NCBI RefSeq assembly: GCF_001874625.1 | Contig: NZ_CP017671.1 | Span: 3,844,001 to 3,908,000 of the forward strand | DNA length: 64,000 nucleotides | Reading direction: 5' to 3' | DNA from: Providencia rettgeri | Lineage (GTDB): Bacteria; Pseudomonadota; Gammaproteobacteria; Enterobacterales; Enterobacteriaceae | Shown: positions 1 through 11,055 of the stretch, piece by piece | How positions within the stretch are numbered: position 1 is the first letter of the stretch | Layout: every line of letters begins with the position of its first letter | Position numbers and translations under genes: made by a program | Notes under the pieces: model-generated | Told to the model about the DNA's origin: nothing | The model's database searches: none | What the model saw: only the letters and a program-made list of their open reading frames with translations

Positions 1-1123
1 CAATATCTGCCCCCATAATCGCAGGTATCCCCATTGCGCGGATCAAAATAGCAGAGTGTGAGTGTGTTGCCCCATCACGCACTATTACACCCATTAGTTG
101 CTCAATCGGTAATTCAGCAAGTACGCTAGCACTGAGTTCATCCGCAACTAAAATAAAACGTTCTGGCCACTGTTCGTTCAGTGTTAATGAGTCATCAAGG
201 TGGAATAATAAACGCTGGCCTAACGCTTTCAGGTCTGCGCCTCGCTCTCTTAAGTACAGATCACGTAAGCGAGAAAATTGCTCGACATAATTTTCAATGA
301 CTGTTTTTACGGCCCATTCTGCGGTTGCTTTATCTTCAATAGCTGCAAAGAGATGTTTTTTAAGTTGAGGATCACTTAACAAGTGATTATAAAGATCAAA
401 TATTGCAGCGCTTTCTTTTGCAGAGCTAGCCATAAAACGTTTACTAATACGACGGCATTCCGCAGTTGCACTTTCTAAGGCAGTAATAAGGCGCTGTTTT
501 TCCCCTTCAATATCAATAGCACTAGCTTGACTGATACTTTCAAAAGATGGCTGAGAGTTATCTTGCCAACCATAAGCCATTGAAATCCCCTGTGAGACGG
601 GTATGGCTTTAATTCTATTTTGTCGATATTGCCCAAAAACACCTTTTGTTTGAGCTTGCGATAGGATCACCGCGAGTTGCATCGACAACGTCACCATGAA
701 AGATTCTTCAGTTTCGTTAAATAGCCTTTTCTCTCTCTGTTGCACGACAAGAACGCCTAATAGCTGACGCCGATAGACCACAGGTACACCTAAAAAAGCT
801 TTGAGCTGTTCTTCTTTGAGTTGAGGAAGGAATTTATATTGGGGGTGCTCACGGATATCAGCCAAATTGAGCATTTCAGATTGACGCCCGACAGCGCCAA
901 CCACGCCTTCATCAAAACCAAGGCGTATAGCAATCCCGCTAGGTTTTTTTAACCCGCGGGTTGCCATTAAGTAATAACATTGGCGAGGGTGATCAGCTAA
1001 GTAAATTGAACAAACATCCGTCCGCATCGCTTTGCAAGTTTCATTCACCAATATTTCTAGTGCATCTGCCAAACTAGTTGCCATAGCAACTTTTTCGACA
1101 ATGTCACGTAAACGCATCAACAT
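1..1123 (-). CDS. ptsP: PtsP (enzyme I-Ntr), 5' part only, cut by window edge
   Basis: Phosphoenolpyruvate-protein phosphotransferase of the nitrogen PTS; it takes phosphate from PEP and passes it to NPr (PtsO), acting in the cytoplasm on nitrogen and potassium signalling. About 374 codons are present; the full family protein is near 748 residues, so the PEP-binding C-terminal half lies outside. The translation starts MLMRLRDIVEKVA, then a GAF domain (about 1-165, with YYLMATRGLKKP and FLGVP), then the start of the EI-like part with the phospho-His segment RDGATHSHSAILIRAMGIP near residue 357. The start at 1123 lies three bases after the rppH stop, so the two are probably co-transcribed, as in E. 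coli. Identity is firm; the function of the missing half is assumed. Confidence 0.95.
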   Translation of the reverse strand, partial: MLMRLRDIVEKVAMATSLADALEILVNETCKAMRTDVCSIYLADHPRQCYYLMATRGLKKPSGIAIRLGFDEGVVGAVGRQSEMLNLADIREHPQYKFLPQLKEEQLKAFLGVPVVYRRQLLGVLVVQQREKRLFNETEESFMVTLSMQLAVILSQAQTKGVFGQYRQNRIKAIPVSQGISMAYGWQDNSQPSFESISQASAIDIEGEKQRLITALESATAECRRISKRFMASSAKESAAIFDLYNHLLSDPQLKKHLFAAIEDKATAEWAVKTVIENYVEQFSRLRDLYLRERGADLKALGQRLLFHLDDSLTLNEQWPERFILVADELSASVLAELPIEQLMGVIVRDGATHSHSAILIRAMGIPAIMGADI

Positions 1124-1126
1124 CGG

Positions 1127-1660
1127 CTACTTTGCCCCACGCCTACGATTATTAAAAACAGGCCGTTGCGGTAATTTTTGTTCCTGTAGAGGCATAACAA
1201 CTGGCGCAAACTCTTTCATCACACGGCGATAAACTTCCCGCTTGAAAGAAACTACCTGCCTGACAGGATACCAATAACTGACCCATCGCCAGCCATCAAA
1301 TTCTGGCGATTTACTGCGCTGCACGTTTATATCTGCATCATTGCATTGAAGTTGAAGTAAAAACCAACGCTGTTTCTGCCCGATACAAACAGGTTTTGTA
1401 TCCCAACGCACCAAACGCTTGGGTAATTTGTAACGTAACCAATTACGGGTAGATGCCAATAACCTGACATCTTTACGCTGTAGCCCGACTTCTTCGTATA
1501 ACTCACGATACATCGCCTGTTCTGGCGATTCCCCTGGATTGATGCCTCCTTGAGGAAACTGCCAGGAATGCTGACCATAGCGGCGGGCCCATAGAACTTG
1601 CCCTTGCCGATTACAAATTACAATTCCTACATTCGGGCGGTAGCCATCATCATCAATCAC
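1127..1660 (-). CDS. rppH: RNA pyrophosphohydrolase RppH
   Basis: Nudix hydrolase that removes pyrophosphate from the 5' end of triphosphorylated mRNA and so opens it to RNase E decay; cytoplasmic. At 177 residues it matches the E. coli length (176). The Nudix box is complete at residues 38-60 ([20 protein letters not shown] then VGL), with the GX5EX7REXXEE pattern and the catalytic glutamates present. The start [10 protein letters not shown] is the family start. It lies directly upstream of ptsP on the same strand, with three bases between. The basic Arg-rich tail (FNNRRRGAK) is typical of the family. Confidence 0.97.
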   Translation of the reverse strand: MIDDDGYRPNVGIVICNRQGQVLWARRYGQHSWQFPQGGINPGESPEQAMYRELYEEVGLQRKDVRLLASTRNWLRYKLPKRLVRWDTKPVCIGQKQRWFLLQLQCNDADINVQRSKSPEFDGWRWVSYWYPVRQVVSFKREVYRRVMKEFAPVVMPLQEQKLPQRPVFNNRRRGAK

Positions 1661-1740
1661 AGACTACCTCAATAACCAAATTTGAAAGATGCCTAATTGT
1701 TTCACACATACCCAAACTGGTAAACCTATATCAATACAGT

Positions 1741-1768
1741 TTGCAGATATGTCTGAAGTCTCTACAAT
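1741..1768 (+). promoter_or_regulatory. Candidate sigma-70 promoter of thiBPQ
   Basis: TTGCAG at 1741-1746 and TACAAT at 1763-1768 are separated by 16 bases and end about 10 bases before the TPP riboswitch. The position is right for transcription to include the whole aptamer. This is pattern matching only. Confidence 0.45.
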
Positions 1769-1775
1769 AGTGAAC

Positions 1776-1860
1776 GTCTCAACGGGGTGCCAAATATGTT
1801 TAGGCTGAGAAATAACCCGTAGAACCTGATCCGGTTAATACCGGCGTAGGGATTTGAGCT
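1776..1860 (+). promoter_or_regulatory. TPP riboswitch (THI element) aptamer before thiB
   Basis: Conserved thi-box features are readable: ACGGGGTGCC, GGCTGAGA, ACCCGTAGAACCTGAT and ACCGGCGTAGGGA. The closing stem P1 is CTCAA (1778-1782) with TTGAG (1854-1858). The place matches the element upstream of thiB (tbpA) in E. coli, known as sroA. Thiamine pyrophosphate binding should reduce expression of the importer. Downstream sequence offers a switch: GGATTTGAG (1850-1858) can pair with CTCAAATCC (1882-1890), while TCCTG (1888-1892) can pair with CAGGA of the thiB Shine-Dalgarno (1912-1916). These pairings exclude each other. Confidence 0.95.
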
Positions 1861-1922
1861 ACCGATATGCATCGGTTTCCCCTCAAATCCTGTGTCACTA
1901 TCTTTTTAGCGCAGGAAAAAGC

Positions 1923-2927
1923 ATGTTAAAAAACAAAATTATAGCATCAGTTTTTACGCTTAGTGCACTTAGTTTTAGCCAACTCGCTTGGGCCGAAAAA
2001 CCTACACTCACTGTCTATACCTATGATTCCTTTGCTGCGCAGTGGGGGCCGGGCCCACAGATTAAGAAGAATTTTGAAGCACAGTGTGACTGTGATTTAA
2101 AAATAGTCGCATTGGGTGATGGTGTTGCTTTACTCAATCGCCTAAGAATGGAAGGCAAAAAAAGTAAAGCTGACGTCATTTTAGGCTTAGATAACAACTT
2201 GTTAGATTCTGCGGAAAAAACAGGTTTATTCGCACCCGCTGACATCAATACCAACGCCTTAAAACTGCCTATTGAATGGGATAGCTCAACCTTTATTCCT
2301 TATGATTATGGCTATTTCGCATTCATATACGACACAAATAAAATAAAACAACCACCAACCAGTATGGATGATCTGCTAACTAGCGATAATAATTGGAAAA
2401 TTATTTACCAAGACCCACGAACCAGTACGCCAGGGCTTGGGTTAATGCTATGGATAGAAAAATTATATGGTGATAAATCTGCCGATGCATGGCAAAAAAT
2501 GGCGGCTAAAACGTTAACGGTCACTAAAGGCTGGAGTGAAGCTTACGGTTTGTTTTTAAAAGGGGAAGGTGACTTTGTCCTAAGTTATACTTCATCTCCC
2601 GGTTATCAAATGCTAAATGATAAAAAAGACAATTATGCAGCGGCATTATTTAGCGAAGGCCACTATATGCAAGTTGAGGTGGCAGCAAGGCTTAAAAACA
2701 GCCCTCAACCTGAACTAGCTAAGCAATTCTTACAGTTTATTTTAACACCTGAATTCCAAGATACATTACCAACCACAAACTGGATGTATCCGGTTATTGA
2801 TACCCCATTACCTGAAGTGTATAACCAATTACCACTCCCTAATAAGGCGCTGCAATTTAGTTCGCAAGAAGTTGCCAAACAACGTCAGACATGGACTCGT
2901 TTATGGCAAGCCGCCGTCAGTCGTTAA
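1923..2927 (+). CDS. thiB: Thiamine/TPP periplasmic binding protein ThiB
   Basis: Solute-binding protein that captures thiamine, thiamine phosphate and TPP in the periplasm and hands them to ThiPQ. The start at 1923 (MLKNKIIASVFTLSALSFSQ, cleavage after LAWA) gives 334 residues with a clean Sec signal peptide, close to the E. coli length of 327. The upstream in-frame extension to 1854 would run through riboswitch sequence and is rejected. The start has a Shine-Dalgarno AGGAAA at 1913-1918. Family segments include LTVYTYDSF, AQWGPGPQIKKNFE and GLMLWIEKLYG. Regulation is by the TPP riboswitch just upstream. It is first gene of thiBPQ. Confidence 0.96.
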   Translation: MLKNKIIASVFTLSALSFSQLAWAEKPTLTVYTYDSFAAQWGPGPQIKKNFEAQCDCDLKIVALGDGVALLNRLRMEGKKSKADVILGLDNNLLDSAEKTGLFAPADINTNALKLPIEWDSSTFIPYDYGYFAFIYDTNKIKQPPTSMDDLLTSDNNWKIIYQDPRTSTPGLGLMLWIEKLYGDKSADAWQKMAAKTLTVTKGWSEAYGLFLKGEGDFVLSYTSSPGYQMLNDKKDNYAAALFSEGHYMQVEVAARLKNSPQPELAKQFLQFILTPEFQDTLPTTNWMYPVIDTPLPEVYNQLPLPNKALQFSSQEVAKQRQTWTRLWQAAVSR

Positions 2928-4507
2928 TGAATCGGTCCTTACTGCCGGGGGTACTCGCCTCCGGCTTATTAATCACTGTTGCACTTCTTAGTCTTGGTGC
3001 ACTTTGGTTTTTCGCGCCTGAAGTATCGATTAATGAAATTATTAGCGATAGCTATTTATGGCATGTGATTGGCTTCACCTTCTGGCAGGCTTTTTTATCT
3101 GCCGTTCTTTCGGTAACCCCTGCTATTTTTTTGGCTAGAGCCCTTTATCGCCGCCGCTTTGTAGGAAGAACTTTATTCCTACGTTTGTGTGCGATGACTT
3201 TAGTATTACCAGTTTTAGTTGCAGTATTTGGTATTTTATCGGTCTATGGGCAAACTGGTTGGTTAGGAAAATTAGCCCAATTATTCGGTATCAACTACCA
3301 ATTCTCCCCTTATGGCTTAAAAGGCATCCTGTTGGCTCACATATTCTTTAATATGCCCCTAGCTACTCGTATGCTATTACAATCATTAGAAAATATAGCT
3401 ATTGAGCAGCGGCAAATTGCTGCACAACTTAGGTTTAATGAATGGCAGCAATTTACGATTTTAGAATGGCCTTATTTGCGTCGGCAAATTCTGCCTACTG
3501 CAGCCTTAATTTTTATGTTGTGCTTTGCCAGTTTTGCTACAGTTCTTGCCCTCGGCGGTGGCCCCGCTGCCACAACCATTGAACTCGCGATTTACCAAGC
3601 ACTCAACTACGATTTTGACTTAGGAAGAGCCGCTATTTTAGCGCTTATCCAGCTTTTTTTCTGTGTCGGCCTGATGTTTATTTGCCAAAAAATTAATGGT
3701 TTATTTTCAGTTGGTTTTAGTCAACAAGCTCAATGGGTTGACCCAACAGATAATTGGTTTCGCCGTATTCGTGATGCATTGTTTATCATTGCGGCCATGT
3801 TATTGCTACTCCCCCCGCTTTTAGCCGTTATTTTAGATGGCTTAAATGGGCAACTTTGGTCTGTTTTACAACAATCAGCGCTTTGGCAAGCCACCAGCAC
3901 TTCCTTATTCATCGCACTATGTGCCGGCTTTGTTTGCGTTATATTGACCTTAATGCTGCTATGGAGCAGCCGTGAATTGCGTTTACGTCAAGCCTTACGC
4001 CTTGGTCAAGCTATCGAACTGAGTGGGCTAATTATTCTGGCTATGCCAGGGATCGTATTAGCAACAGGCTTCTTCATTTTTTTCAATGAAACGATTGGGT
4101 TACCAGAAACACCCTACCCTTTAGTTATTATGACAAATGCCTTACTCGCTATTCCTTACGCATTAAAGGTTCTCGAAAACCCTATGCGGGATATGGCAGA
4201 ACGTTATAATCCTTTATGCCAGTCATTGGGTATTTCAGGCATCAACCGCTTTAAAATCATTGAATTAAAAGCATTACGCAAACCTATTGCACAAGCTCTC
4301 GCATTCGCTTGTGTTATTTCCATCGGTGATTTCGGTGTTGTCGCCTTATTTGGTAATGAAAACTTCCTTACCCTGCCTTATTACCTGTATCAACAAATTG
4401 GTGCTTATCGAACAAATGATGGTGCAGTCACTGCGATGTTACTATTACTGCTCTGTTTTTGCTTATTTAGCTTGCTAGAACGCATTTCAGGAAAACATTA
4501 TGATTAA
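2903..4507 (+). CDS. thiP: Thiamine ABC transporter permease ThiP
   Basis: Inner-membrane permease of the thiamine importer. It is an internally duplicated protein with about 12 membrane segments, and both halves carry the cytoplasmic EAA-type loop that contacts ThiQ (around [17 protein letters not shown] and [17 protein letters not shown]). The start at 2903 (MASRRQSLM) is chosen because it matches the E. coli start MATRRQPL. It overlaps the end of thiB by 25 bases. An alternative start at 2927 (MNRSLLPG) sits in a TAATG overlap. The length is 534 residues (536 in E. coli). The 3' end overlaps thiQ by eight bases, so translation is probably coupled. Confidence 0.95.
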   Translation: MASRRQSLMNRSLLPGVLASGLLITVALLSLGALWFFAPEVSINEIISDSYLWHVIGFTFWQAFLSAVLSVTPAIFLARALYRRRFVGRTLFLRLCAMTLVLPVLVAVFGILSVYGQTGWLGKLAQLFGINYQFSPYGLKGILLAHIFFNMPLATRMLLQSLENIAIEQRQIAAQLRFNEWQQFTILEWPYLRRQILPTAALIFMLCFASFATVLALGGGPAATTIELAIYQALNYDFDLGRAAILALIQLFFCVGLMFICQKINGLFSVGFSQQAQWVDPTDNWFRRIRDALFIIAAMLLLLPPLLAVILDGLNGQLWSVLQQSALWQATSTSLFIALCAGFVCVILTLMLLWSSRELRLRQALRLGQAIELSGLIILAMPGIVLATGFFIFFNETIGLPETPYPLVIMTNALLAIPYALKVLENPMRDMAERYNPLCQSLGISGINRFKIIELKALRKPIAQALAFACVISIGDFGVVALFGNENFLTLPYYLYQQIGAYRTNDGAVTAMLLLLLCFCLFSLLERISGKHYD

Positions 4508-5210
4508 ACTGACCCAACTGAACTACCAATACGATAACCTAACTATGTTATTTGATTTTTCAGTAAAATCAGGGGAATGCGTCGCTATTATGGGGCCCAG
4601 TGGTGCAGGGAAAAGTACGTTATTAAGTTTAATCAGTGGGTTTCAATTTGCTAAAACTGGGGCAATTGAATTAAATGGCGAAAACCATACCTTTACCCCC
4701 CCTGCAAAACGCCCTGTTTCCATGTTATTTCAAGAAAATAATTTATTTGCACATTTAACCGTTAGGCAAAATATTGGTTTGGGGCTACACCCTAGCTTGC
4801 GGCTTACTCAAGCACAAATGCAACAAGTAGAGCTGATGGCTGATCATGTTAGCCTGCGCGATTGTTTAGATAGATTACCAGCACAGCTTTCCGGAGGGCA
4901 GCGTCAGCGTGCTGCCCTTGCCCGTTGCCTTATCCGTAATCAACCAATCTTACTGCTTGATGAGCCCTTTTCTGCTTTAGACCCTGCCCTACGCAGTGAA
5001 ATGCTCTTGTTACTTAAATCAGTTTGTGAAGAAAAATCAATCACCTTATTAATGGTTTCACATAATATTGATGATGCGCTACAAATAGCACCACGCTCAT
5101 TGGTCATTGCTGATGGTGTGATTGCCTACGATGGTACGACTCAACAGTTATTGCAGGGTAAAAGTCCTGCCTCAACCTTACTTAACATCTCGACACGAAC
5201 TCACAATTAA
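4500..5210 (+). CDS. thiQ: Thiamine ABC transporter ATPase ThiQ
   Basis: Cytoplasmic ATPase that powers ThiBP. The 236 residues hold a complete nucleotide-binding domain: Walker [10 protein letters not shown] at 32-40, Q-loop FQEN near 77-80, signature LSGGQRQR at 130-137, Walker B ILLLDEP at 150-156, and the switch His in VSHNIDDA. It overlaps thiP by eight bases and ends the operon. In E. coli thiQ is followed by yabI and araC; here polB follows after 62 bases. Confidence 0.96.
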   Translation: MIKLTQLNYQYDNLTMLFDFSVKSGECVAIMGPSGAGKSTLLSLISGFQFAKTGAIELNGENHTFTPPAKRPVSMLFQENNLFAHLTVRQNIGLGLHPSLRLTQAQMQQVELMADHVSLRDCLDRLPAQLSGGQRQRAALARCLIRNQPILLLDEPFSALDPALRSEMLLLLKSVCEEKSITLLMVSHNIDDALQIAPRSLVIADGVIAYDGTTQQLLQGKSPASTLLNISTRTHN

Positions 5211-5272
5211 TACTGTATAAATTCACACTATTCGCGTATATTTATAGGATATTTTGTCACGCGAGTAGCTAA

Positions 5273-7624
5273 ATGTCTCAACTTATGACCTCCGCAGAAA
5301 AAGGCTTTATTCTTAGCCGCCACTGGCGAGACACCCGTCAAGGTGTCGAGGTCACTTATTGGTTGCTTACCGACACACGCCCTCAAAAAATTACTATTCC
5401 TTATCAAAAAGCGATTGGTTTTTTACCCGAATCTAAACTTTCTATTGTAAAGCCTTTGCTAGATAGCCAACCTAATGTCACCTATCGGCGGGTTGAATTG
5501 GCCGATTTTCAACGGGAAAAAGTGTATGCCATTTATTGTCATCAATACCGCCAATTACAAAATCTCAGCAAAAATTGCAGTGAATTAGGCGTCGAATTAT
5601 TAGAAACAGACATTCGCCCTTGTGAACGCTACTTAATGGAGCGCTTTATTACTGCGCCAGTCTGGTTTTCTCAGACTCAACAAGGTGAGTATCAACTTAA
5701 ACCCTGTGAAGGTTATCGTCCCGCTATCAAAGCAGTATCTCTTGATATAGAAACGAGCCAACATGGCGAGCTATATTCAATCGGCTTATCAGGGTGCAAT
5801 GACAACGTCGTATTTATGTTAGGCCCAGTTCAAGGGCCAGCGCGAGGGGGGGATCACCGCCTAGTCTATGTGAATAGCCGGCCTCAATTAATTGAGAAAC
5901 TTAATGAATGGCTGAAACAATACGACCCTGATGCCATTATCGGCTGGAACTTAATCCAATTCGACCTACAAGTTTTACAAAAACATGCTGAGCGTTATGG
6001 CATTCCACTATTACTTGGCCGGCAAGGTAAAAAACTCGAATGGCGGGAACATGGTTTTAAACAAGGGGTATTTTTCGCTTCCGCTGAAGGCCGGTTAATT
6101 ATTGATGGCATTGATGCCTTAAAAGCAGCCACTTGGAGCTTTTCGTCATTTAGCTTAGAATTTGTTGCCCAAGAATTGCTTGGTGAAGGTAAAGCGATTG
6201 ATACTCCATACGACAGAATGGATGAAATTAACCGCCGCTTCGCCCATGATAAACCCGCTTTGGCTCACTACAATATTCAAGACTGCATTTTAGTGCATCG
6301 CATCTTTGCAAAAACAGATTTAATGGCATTCTTGCAAGAACGCTCAACTGTAACAGGCCTTGCCGTGGATAAAATGGGCGGTTCAGTGGCTGCATTCTCT
6401 CACCTGTATATTCCACGTTTACACCGCCTTGGTTTTGTTGCTCCAAATTTGATGGAACAAAAATCCCAGCTAAACCCCGGGGGCTTTGTCATGGATTCTC
6501 AACCTGGGTTATATGACTCCGTATTAGTTTTGGATTTTAAAAGCCTATACCCTTCAATTATTAGGACTTTTTTAATTGACCCCGCAGGGATGATCGAAGG
6601 GTTAGCACACCCAGACCCACAACATTCGGTTCCGGGTTTCCGCCAAGCATGGTTTTCCCGTAAAACACATTGTTTGCCTGATATTGTTAGCCATATTTGG
6701 CAAGAACGCGATAAAGCCAAACAAGAACATAACGCTCCGTTATCTCAAGCGCTTAAAATTATTATGAATGCCTTTGCTGGGGTATTGGGCGCAGAAGGTT
6801 GCCGTTTCTTCGACCCAAGGCTAACAGCGTCGATTACCATGCGTGGGCATGAAATTATGCGTACCACAAAACGCCTGATTGAGTCCCAAGGTTATCAAGT
6901 TATTTATGGTGATACCGACTCCACATTTGTCTGGCTACGTGAGGCTCACAATGAAGAACAAGCGCAAAAAATAGGGTTTGCCTTACGTGATTACGTGAAT
7001 AACTGGTGGAAAAACCATTTAAGGGATGAGTTGCAATTAAATGGTGTTTTAGAACTGGAATATGAAACCCACTATCGCCGATTCTTAATGCCAACTGTAC
7101 GTGGTGCGGAAATGGGCAGTAAAAAACGCTATGCGGGGTTGAGTAAAGACACTATGGTATTTAGGGGGCTGGAAACTATCCGCTCTGACTGGACGCCATT
7201 AGCCCAGATATTCCAAAAAGAGCTGTACACCCTCATTTTCCATCGTCAGCCATACCATGAGTATATTCGCGAATATATAAAAAACATTCGAACAGGGAAG
7301 TATGACGAGCGGTTAATTTACCGTAAACGCCTACGGCGCAAACTAACCGATTACCAAAAAAATGTGCCCCCCCATGTTCGAGCAGCCCGCGCTGCGGATG
7401 ACTATAATTTAAAATTGCAACGCCCTTTACAGTACCAAAATGGTGGCTGGATCAGCTATATCATTACCCAAGCAGGGCCAGAACCCCTTGAAAAAATCAC
7501 TGCAAAGCCAGATTACGAACACTATATTTTGAAACAAATTAAGCCGATAGCTGATGCCATTCTCCCCTTCTTACAAGATGACTTTGATGCCTTACTCACT
7601 GGGCAAATTACACTTTTGTTTTAA
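5273..7624 (+). CDS. polB: DNA polymerase II
   Basis: Family B DNA polymerase with 3'-5' proofreading, used in restart of stalled forks and translesion synthesis; SOS-induced in E. coli. The length of 783 residues equals E. coli Pol II. Exonuclease motif I is SLDIETS (about 156-162), Exo II is [10 protein letters not shown] (about 221-230). Polymerase motif A is DFKSLYPSI (about 420-428) and motif C is YGDTDST (about 544-550), with both catalytic aspartates. No convincing LexA box was found in the 62-base upstream gap. It stands between thiQ and rapA, where E. coli has the arabinose genes next to polB. Confidence 0.97.
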   Translation: MSQLMTSAEKGFILSRHWRDTRQGVEVTYWLLTDTRPQKITIPYQKAIGFLPESKLSIVKPLLDSQPNVTYRRVELADFQREKVYAIYCHQYRQLQNLSKNCSELGVELLETDIRPCERYLMERFITAPVWFSQTQQGEYQLKPCEGYRPAIKAVSLDIETSQHGELYSIGLSGCNDNVVFMLGPVQGPARGGDHRLVYVNSRPQLIEKLNEWLKQYDPDAIIGWNLIQFDLQVLQKHAERYGIPLLLGRQGKKLEWREHGFKQGVFFASAEGRLIIDGIDALKAATWSFSSFSLEFVAQELLGEGKAIDTPYDRMDEINRRFAHDKPALAHYNIQDCILVHRIFAKTDLMAFLQERSTVTGLAVDKMGGSVAAFSHLYIPRLHRLGFVAPNLMEQKSQLNPGGFVMDSQPGLYDSVLVLDFKSLYPSIIRTFLIDPAGMIEGLAHPDPQHSVPGFRQAWFSRKTHCLPDIVSHIWQERDKAKQEHNAPLSQALKIIMNAFAGVLGAEGCRFFDPRLTASITMRGHEIMRTTKRLIESQGYQVIYGDTDSTFVWLREAHNEEQAQKIGFALRDYVNNWWKNHLRDELQLNGVLELEYETHYRRFLMPTVRGAEMGSKKRYAGLSKDTMVFRGLETIRSDWTPLAQIFQKELYTLIFHRQPYHEYIREYIKNIRTGKYDERLIYRKRLRRKLTDYQKNVPPHVRAARAADDYNLKLQRPLQYQNGGWISYIITQAGPEPLEKITAKPDYEHYILKQIKPIADAILPFLQDDFDALLTGQITLLF

Positions 7625-7745
7625 AATTTAATATCGCTTTGGTGTTTTTTTAACAGGTGACGATAAGCTCTGGTTGAATTAATATATCGCCCCTTTGATG
7701 TATCGCACATCTGACTGCACAAATAATGCGCGATAATCAACGATA

Positions 7746-7850
7746 CTCGTTATAATTCAAATGGTATGCCTTGTGATAAACCCACAACAGCCTTTCCACT
7801 TAACGATATGGGTCTATTCACTCACATTGCTGCAATTTGAATTATTAAAT
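7746..7850. repeat. Diverged palindromic intergenic repeat before rapA
   Basis: ATAATTCAAAT (7752-7762) and ATTTGAATTAT (7835-7845) form an 11-base perfect inverted repeat around a 72-base centre. Read on the reverse strand, the ends (AATAATTCAAATTGCAG at one side, GAATTATAACGAGTAT at the other) resemble the ends of the repeats at 15550 and 30701 (AATAATTCGAGTTGCA and GAAGTATGACGAGTAA). It may be an AT-richer relative of that family. The rest of the 389-base gap 7625-8013 holds no gene that I can support; TATAAT at 7854-7859 could serve rapA. Confidence 0.5.
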
Positions 7851-8013
7851 GTGTATAATTAATCATCAGGTACTGACTTTTTTTAAAAATAACTCGAACT
7901 CTTCCTTGTGTGACTCATAACGGGTTATACCAATAATGAGCGAAGATACCGATAAAAATTGTCTTAAAAAATCTAAAAATAAACTCTCAATTTTATGGAA
8001 TTAAATTAAATCT

Positions 8014-10920
8014 ATGCCATTTACTCTTGGTCAACGCTGGATCAGCGATACAGAAAGCGAACTTGGATTAGGTGCCGTTGTGGCGATTGATGCCCGTATG
8101 GTCACGTTACTTTTCCCTGCAAGTGGAGAAAACCGCCTCTACTCACGCAGCGATGCCCCTATTACCCGAGTAATGTTTAATGAAGGTGATACCATAACTA
8201 GCCATGAAGGCTGGCAGCTTCAAGTTGAAAGCATTGAAGAAGACAAGGGATTATTAACTTACATCGGCACTCGCTTAGATACACAAGAAAAAGATGTAAG
8301 TCTTAGGGAAGTGTTTCTTGACAGTAAGCTCACGTTTAATAAACCGCAAGACCGCTTATTCGCTGGCCAAATTGACCGTATGGATCGCTTTGCCTTGCGT
8401 TATCGTGCGCGTAAATTCCAAAGTGAGCAAGTTAAGCACCAAGCGACAGGGTTACGTGGCATTCGAGCCAGTTTGATCCCACACCAATTACATATCGCAA
8501 ATGAAGTGGGTAAACGCCACCACCCTCGTGTGTTATTAGCCGATGAAGTTGGCTTAGGAAAAACCATCGAAGCAGGGATGATTATCCACCAGCAATTAAT
8601 CGCTGGGCGTGCTGAGCGTGTATTAATTATTGTACCAGATAGCTTACAGCACCAATGGTTAGTCGAAATGCTACGCCGCTTTAACCTACGTTTTTCTTTA
8701 TTTGATGATAGCCGTTATAGCGAAGCACAACACGATAGTGATAACCCATTTGAAACTGAACAACTGGTGCTTTGTTCACTCGATTTCGTGCGTCGCAGTA
8801 AGCAACGCTTTGACCAACTCGTTGAAGCTGGCTGGGATATGATGGTTGTTGATGAAGCACACCACTTACAGTGGAGTGAATCAGCCCCTAGTCGTGAATA
8901 TCAGGTTATTGAAACATTAGCTGAAAATGTTCCTTCTATTCTGCTACTTACCGCCACACCTGAACAACTAGGCCAAGAAAGCCACTTTGCGCGTTTACGT
9001 TTGCTGGACCCTAGCCGTTTCCATGACTATCAAGAATTTATTGCAGAACAAGAAAATTATCGCCCTGTTGCCGATGCCGTTTCATTACTGCTCTCTGGTG
9101 AAAAACTGACAAACGACCAGCAAAACTTGCTCAATGAATTAATTAAAGAGCAAGACATCGAACCGCTATTAAAAGCGGCAAATGTTGAGAGTGAAGATGG
9201 TACGGCTGCGCGCCAAGAGCTAATTAACATGTTAATGGACCGTCATGGGACTAGCCGGCTGCTATTTCGCAATACGCGTAACGGAGTAAAAGGCTTTCCT
9301 CGCCGCGAATTGCATTCTTTAAAAATGCCATTGCCAACCCAATACCAAACAGCGATTAAAGTTGCAGGTATTATGGGAGCAAAAAAAGACACCGAAACAC
9401 GCGCCAAAGAAATGCTTTATCCAGAGCAAATCTACCAAGAATTTGAAGGTGAAAATGCAACTTGGTGGAACTTCGATCCACGCGTTGAATGGTTGATGGG
9501 CTTTTTAACCGCTAACCGCCATGAAAAAGTATTAGTAATCTGCGCGAAAGCTGCAACCGCACTTCAATTAGAACAAGTCTTACGCGAACGCGAAGGTATC
9601 CGTGCAGCCGTATTCCATGAAGGGTTATCACTATTAGAGCGCGACCGTGCAGCAGCTTACTTTGCTTCCGAAGAAGAAGGCGCACAAGTGTTACTCTGCT
9701 CTGAAATTGGTTCTGAAGGCCGCAATTTCCAATTTGCAAACCAATTAGTGATGTTTGATTTACCCTTCAACCCGGACCTCTTAGAACAGCGTATCGGCCG
9801 CTTAGATAGGATTGGCCAAAACCGTGATATCACCATCAACGTCCCGTATTTAGAAAATACGGCACAATCCGTTCTACTGCGCTGGTATCACGAGGGTTTA
9901 GATGCCTTTGAGCATACCTGCCCAACGGGTCGAGCAATTTACGATAAGTACTATCAGCCATTATTACAATTTATGGCCGACCCAACGGTAACCGACGGTT
10001 TCGATGAGTTTATCAAAACCTGTCGTGAAGAACATGACAGCTTAAAATTACAATTGGAACAAGGGCGCGACCGTTTACTGGAAATGCATTCTAACGGCGG
10101 GGAGTCTGGTAACCAATTGGCTCAAGAAATTGGTGAAGGTGATAATGACACTGAATTAGTCAATTTCTCACTAAACTTATTTGATATCGTTGGAATTAAC
10201 CAAGAAGATAAGAGTGATAACTTAATTATTCTGACGCCTTCTGACCATATGTTAGTCCCTGATTTCCCTGGCCTTCCTCAAGATGGCTGTACCATTACTT
10301 TTGATAGGGAACAGGCACTTTCACGCGAAGATACGCAATTTATCAGTTGGGAGCACCCAATTATCCGTAACGGCTTGGATTTAGTGTTATCCAGCGATAC
10401 AGGTAGCTGCGCGGTTTCTTTATTAAAAAATAAAGCTCTCCCCGTAGGTACTTTGCTGACAGAGTTAATTTACGTTGTGGAAGCTCAAGCGCCTAAGCAC
10501 CTGCAAATTAGCCGTTTCTTACCCGCTACGCCTGTGCGTTTATTAATTGACCTAAAAGGCAATAACTTATCGTCTCAAGTTGAGTTTGAAAGTTTTAACC
10601 GTCAATTAAATGCGATTAACCGCCATATGGCGAGCAAATTGGTCAATGCGGTGCAAAATGAAGTGCATTCTGTACTGCGTTTATCTGAACCTATGGTGGA
10701 AACAGAAGCCAAAGCCTTGATAGAGAGCGCTAAAGAAGCCGCCGACAAAGCACTAACGTTGGAGTTTTCTCGTTTAGAAGCCCTTAAAGCGGTTAACCCT
10801 AATATTCGTGATGAAGAACTGGATATTATCGAGGAAGAGCGCCAACAACTGATCACTAATATTGACCAAGCAACATGGCGTTTAGATGCTATTCGCTTAG
10901 TTGTGGTGACGCATCAGTAA
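8014..10920 (+). CDS. rapA: RNA polymerase-associated SNF2-type ATPase RapA (HepA)
   Basis: Swi2/Snf2 translocase that binds core RNA polymerase and helps recycle it from stalled post-termination complexes. The 968 residues equal the E. coli length. Two N-terminal Tudor-like segments are followed by RecA-like lobe 1 with Walker A in [15 protein letters not shown] (about 174-188) and DEAH in VVDEAHHL (about 279-286). Lobe 2 carries [14 protein letters not shown] and [11 protein letters not shown] (motifs V and VI). A strong intrinsic terminator follows at 11003-11030, so it is probably monocistronic. Confidence 0.97.
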   Translation: MPFTLGQRWISDTESELGLGAVVAIDARMVTLLFPASGENRLYSRSDAPITRVMFNEGDTITSHEGWQLQVESIEEDKGLLTYIGTRLDTQEKDVSLREVFLDSKLTFNKPQDRLFAGQIDRMDRFALRYRARKFQSEQVKHQATGLRGIRASLIPHQLHIANEVGKRHHPRVLLADEVGLGKTIEAGMIIHQQLIAGRAERVLIIVPDSLQHQWLVEMLRRFNLRFSLFDDSRYSEAQHDSDNPFETEQLVLCSLDFVRRSKQRFDQLVEAGWDMMVVDEAHHLQWSESAPSREYQVIETLAENVPSILLLTATPEQLGQESHFARLRLLDPSRFHDYQEFIAEQENYRPVADAVSLLLSGEKLTNDQQNLLNELIKEQDIEPLLKAANVESEDGTAARQELINMLMDRHGTSRLLFRNTRNGVKGFPRRELHSLKMPLPTQYQTAIKVAGIMGAKKDTETRAKEMLYPEQIYQEFEGENATWWNFDPRVEWLMGFLTANRHEKVLVICAKAATALQLEQVLREREGIRAAVFHEGLSLLERDRAAAYFASEEEGAQVLLCSEIGSEGRNFQFANQLVMFDLPFNPDLLEQRIGRLDRIGQNRDITINVPYLENTAQSVLLRWYHEGLDAFEHTCPTGRAIYDKYYQPLLQFMADPTVTDGFDEFIKTCREEHDSLKLQLEQGRDRLLEMHSNGGESGNQLAQEIGEGDNDTELVNFSLNLFDIVGINQEDKSDNLIILTPSDHMLVPDFPGLPQDGCTITFDREQALSREDTQFISWEHPIIRNGLDLVLSSDTGSCAVSLLKNKALPVGTLLTELIYVVEAQAPKHLQISRFLPATPVRLLIDLKGNNLSSQVEFESFNRQLNAINRHMASKLVNAVQNEVHSVLRLSEPMVETEAKALIESAKEAADKALTLEFSRLEALKAVNPNIRDEELDIIEEERQQLITNIDQATWRLDAIRLVVVTHQ

Positions 10921-11002
10921 GATGTATACACGGCAGCCCATTCATATCGATTATTATTAACGGTTTGAATTATAGCTAACCTAATTTAAAATCATGACTG
11001 AC

Positions 11003-11030
11003 TTCTCCCTCATCTGAGGGAGAATTTTTT
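11003..11030 (+). terminator. Intrinsic terminator after rapA
   Basis: TTCTCCCTC and GAGGGAGAA form a near-perfect stem with a very short loop, followed at once by six T. It ends 26 bases before the rluA start, so it separates rapA from rluA and forces rluA to rely on read-through or a promoter inside the hairpin region. Confidence 0.9.
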
Positions 11031-11055
11031 AAGAGCTTTGGGAGCTACATATTTT

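Noticed and set aside
1854-1922. Longer ThiB N-terminus beginning in the riboswitch
   Set aside because: It would translate the aptamer 3' strand and bury the signal peptide.
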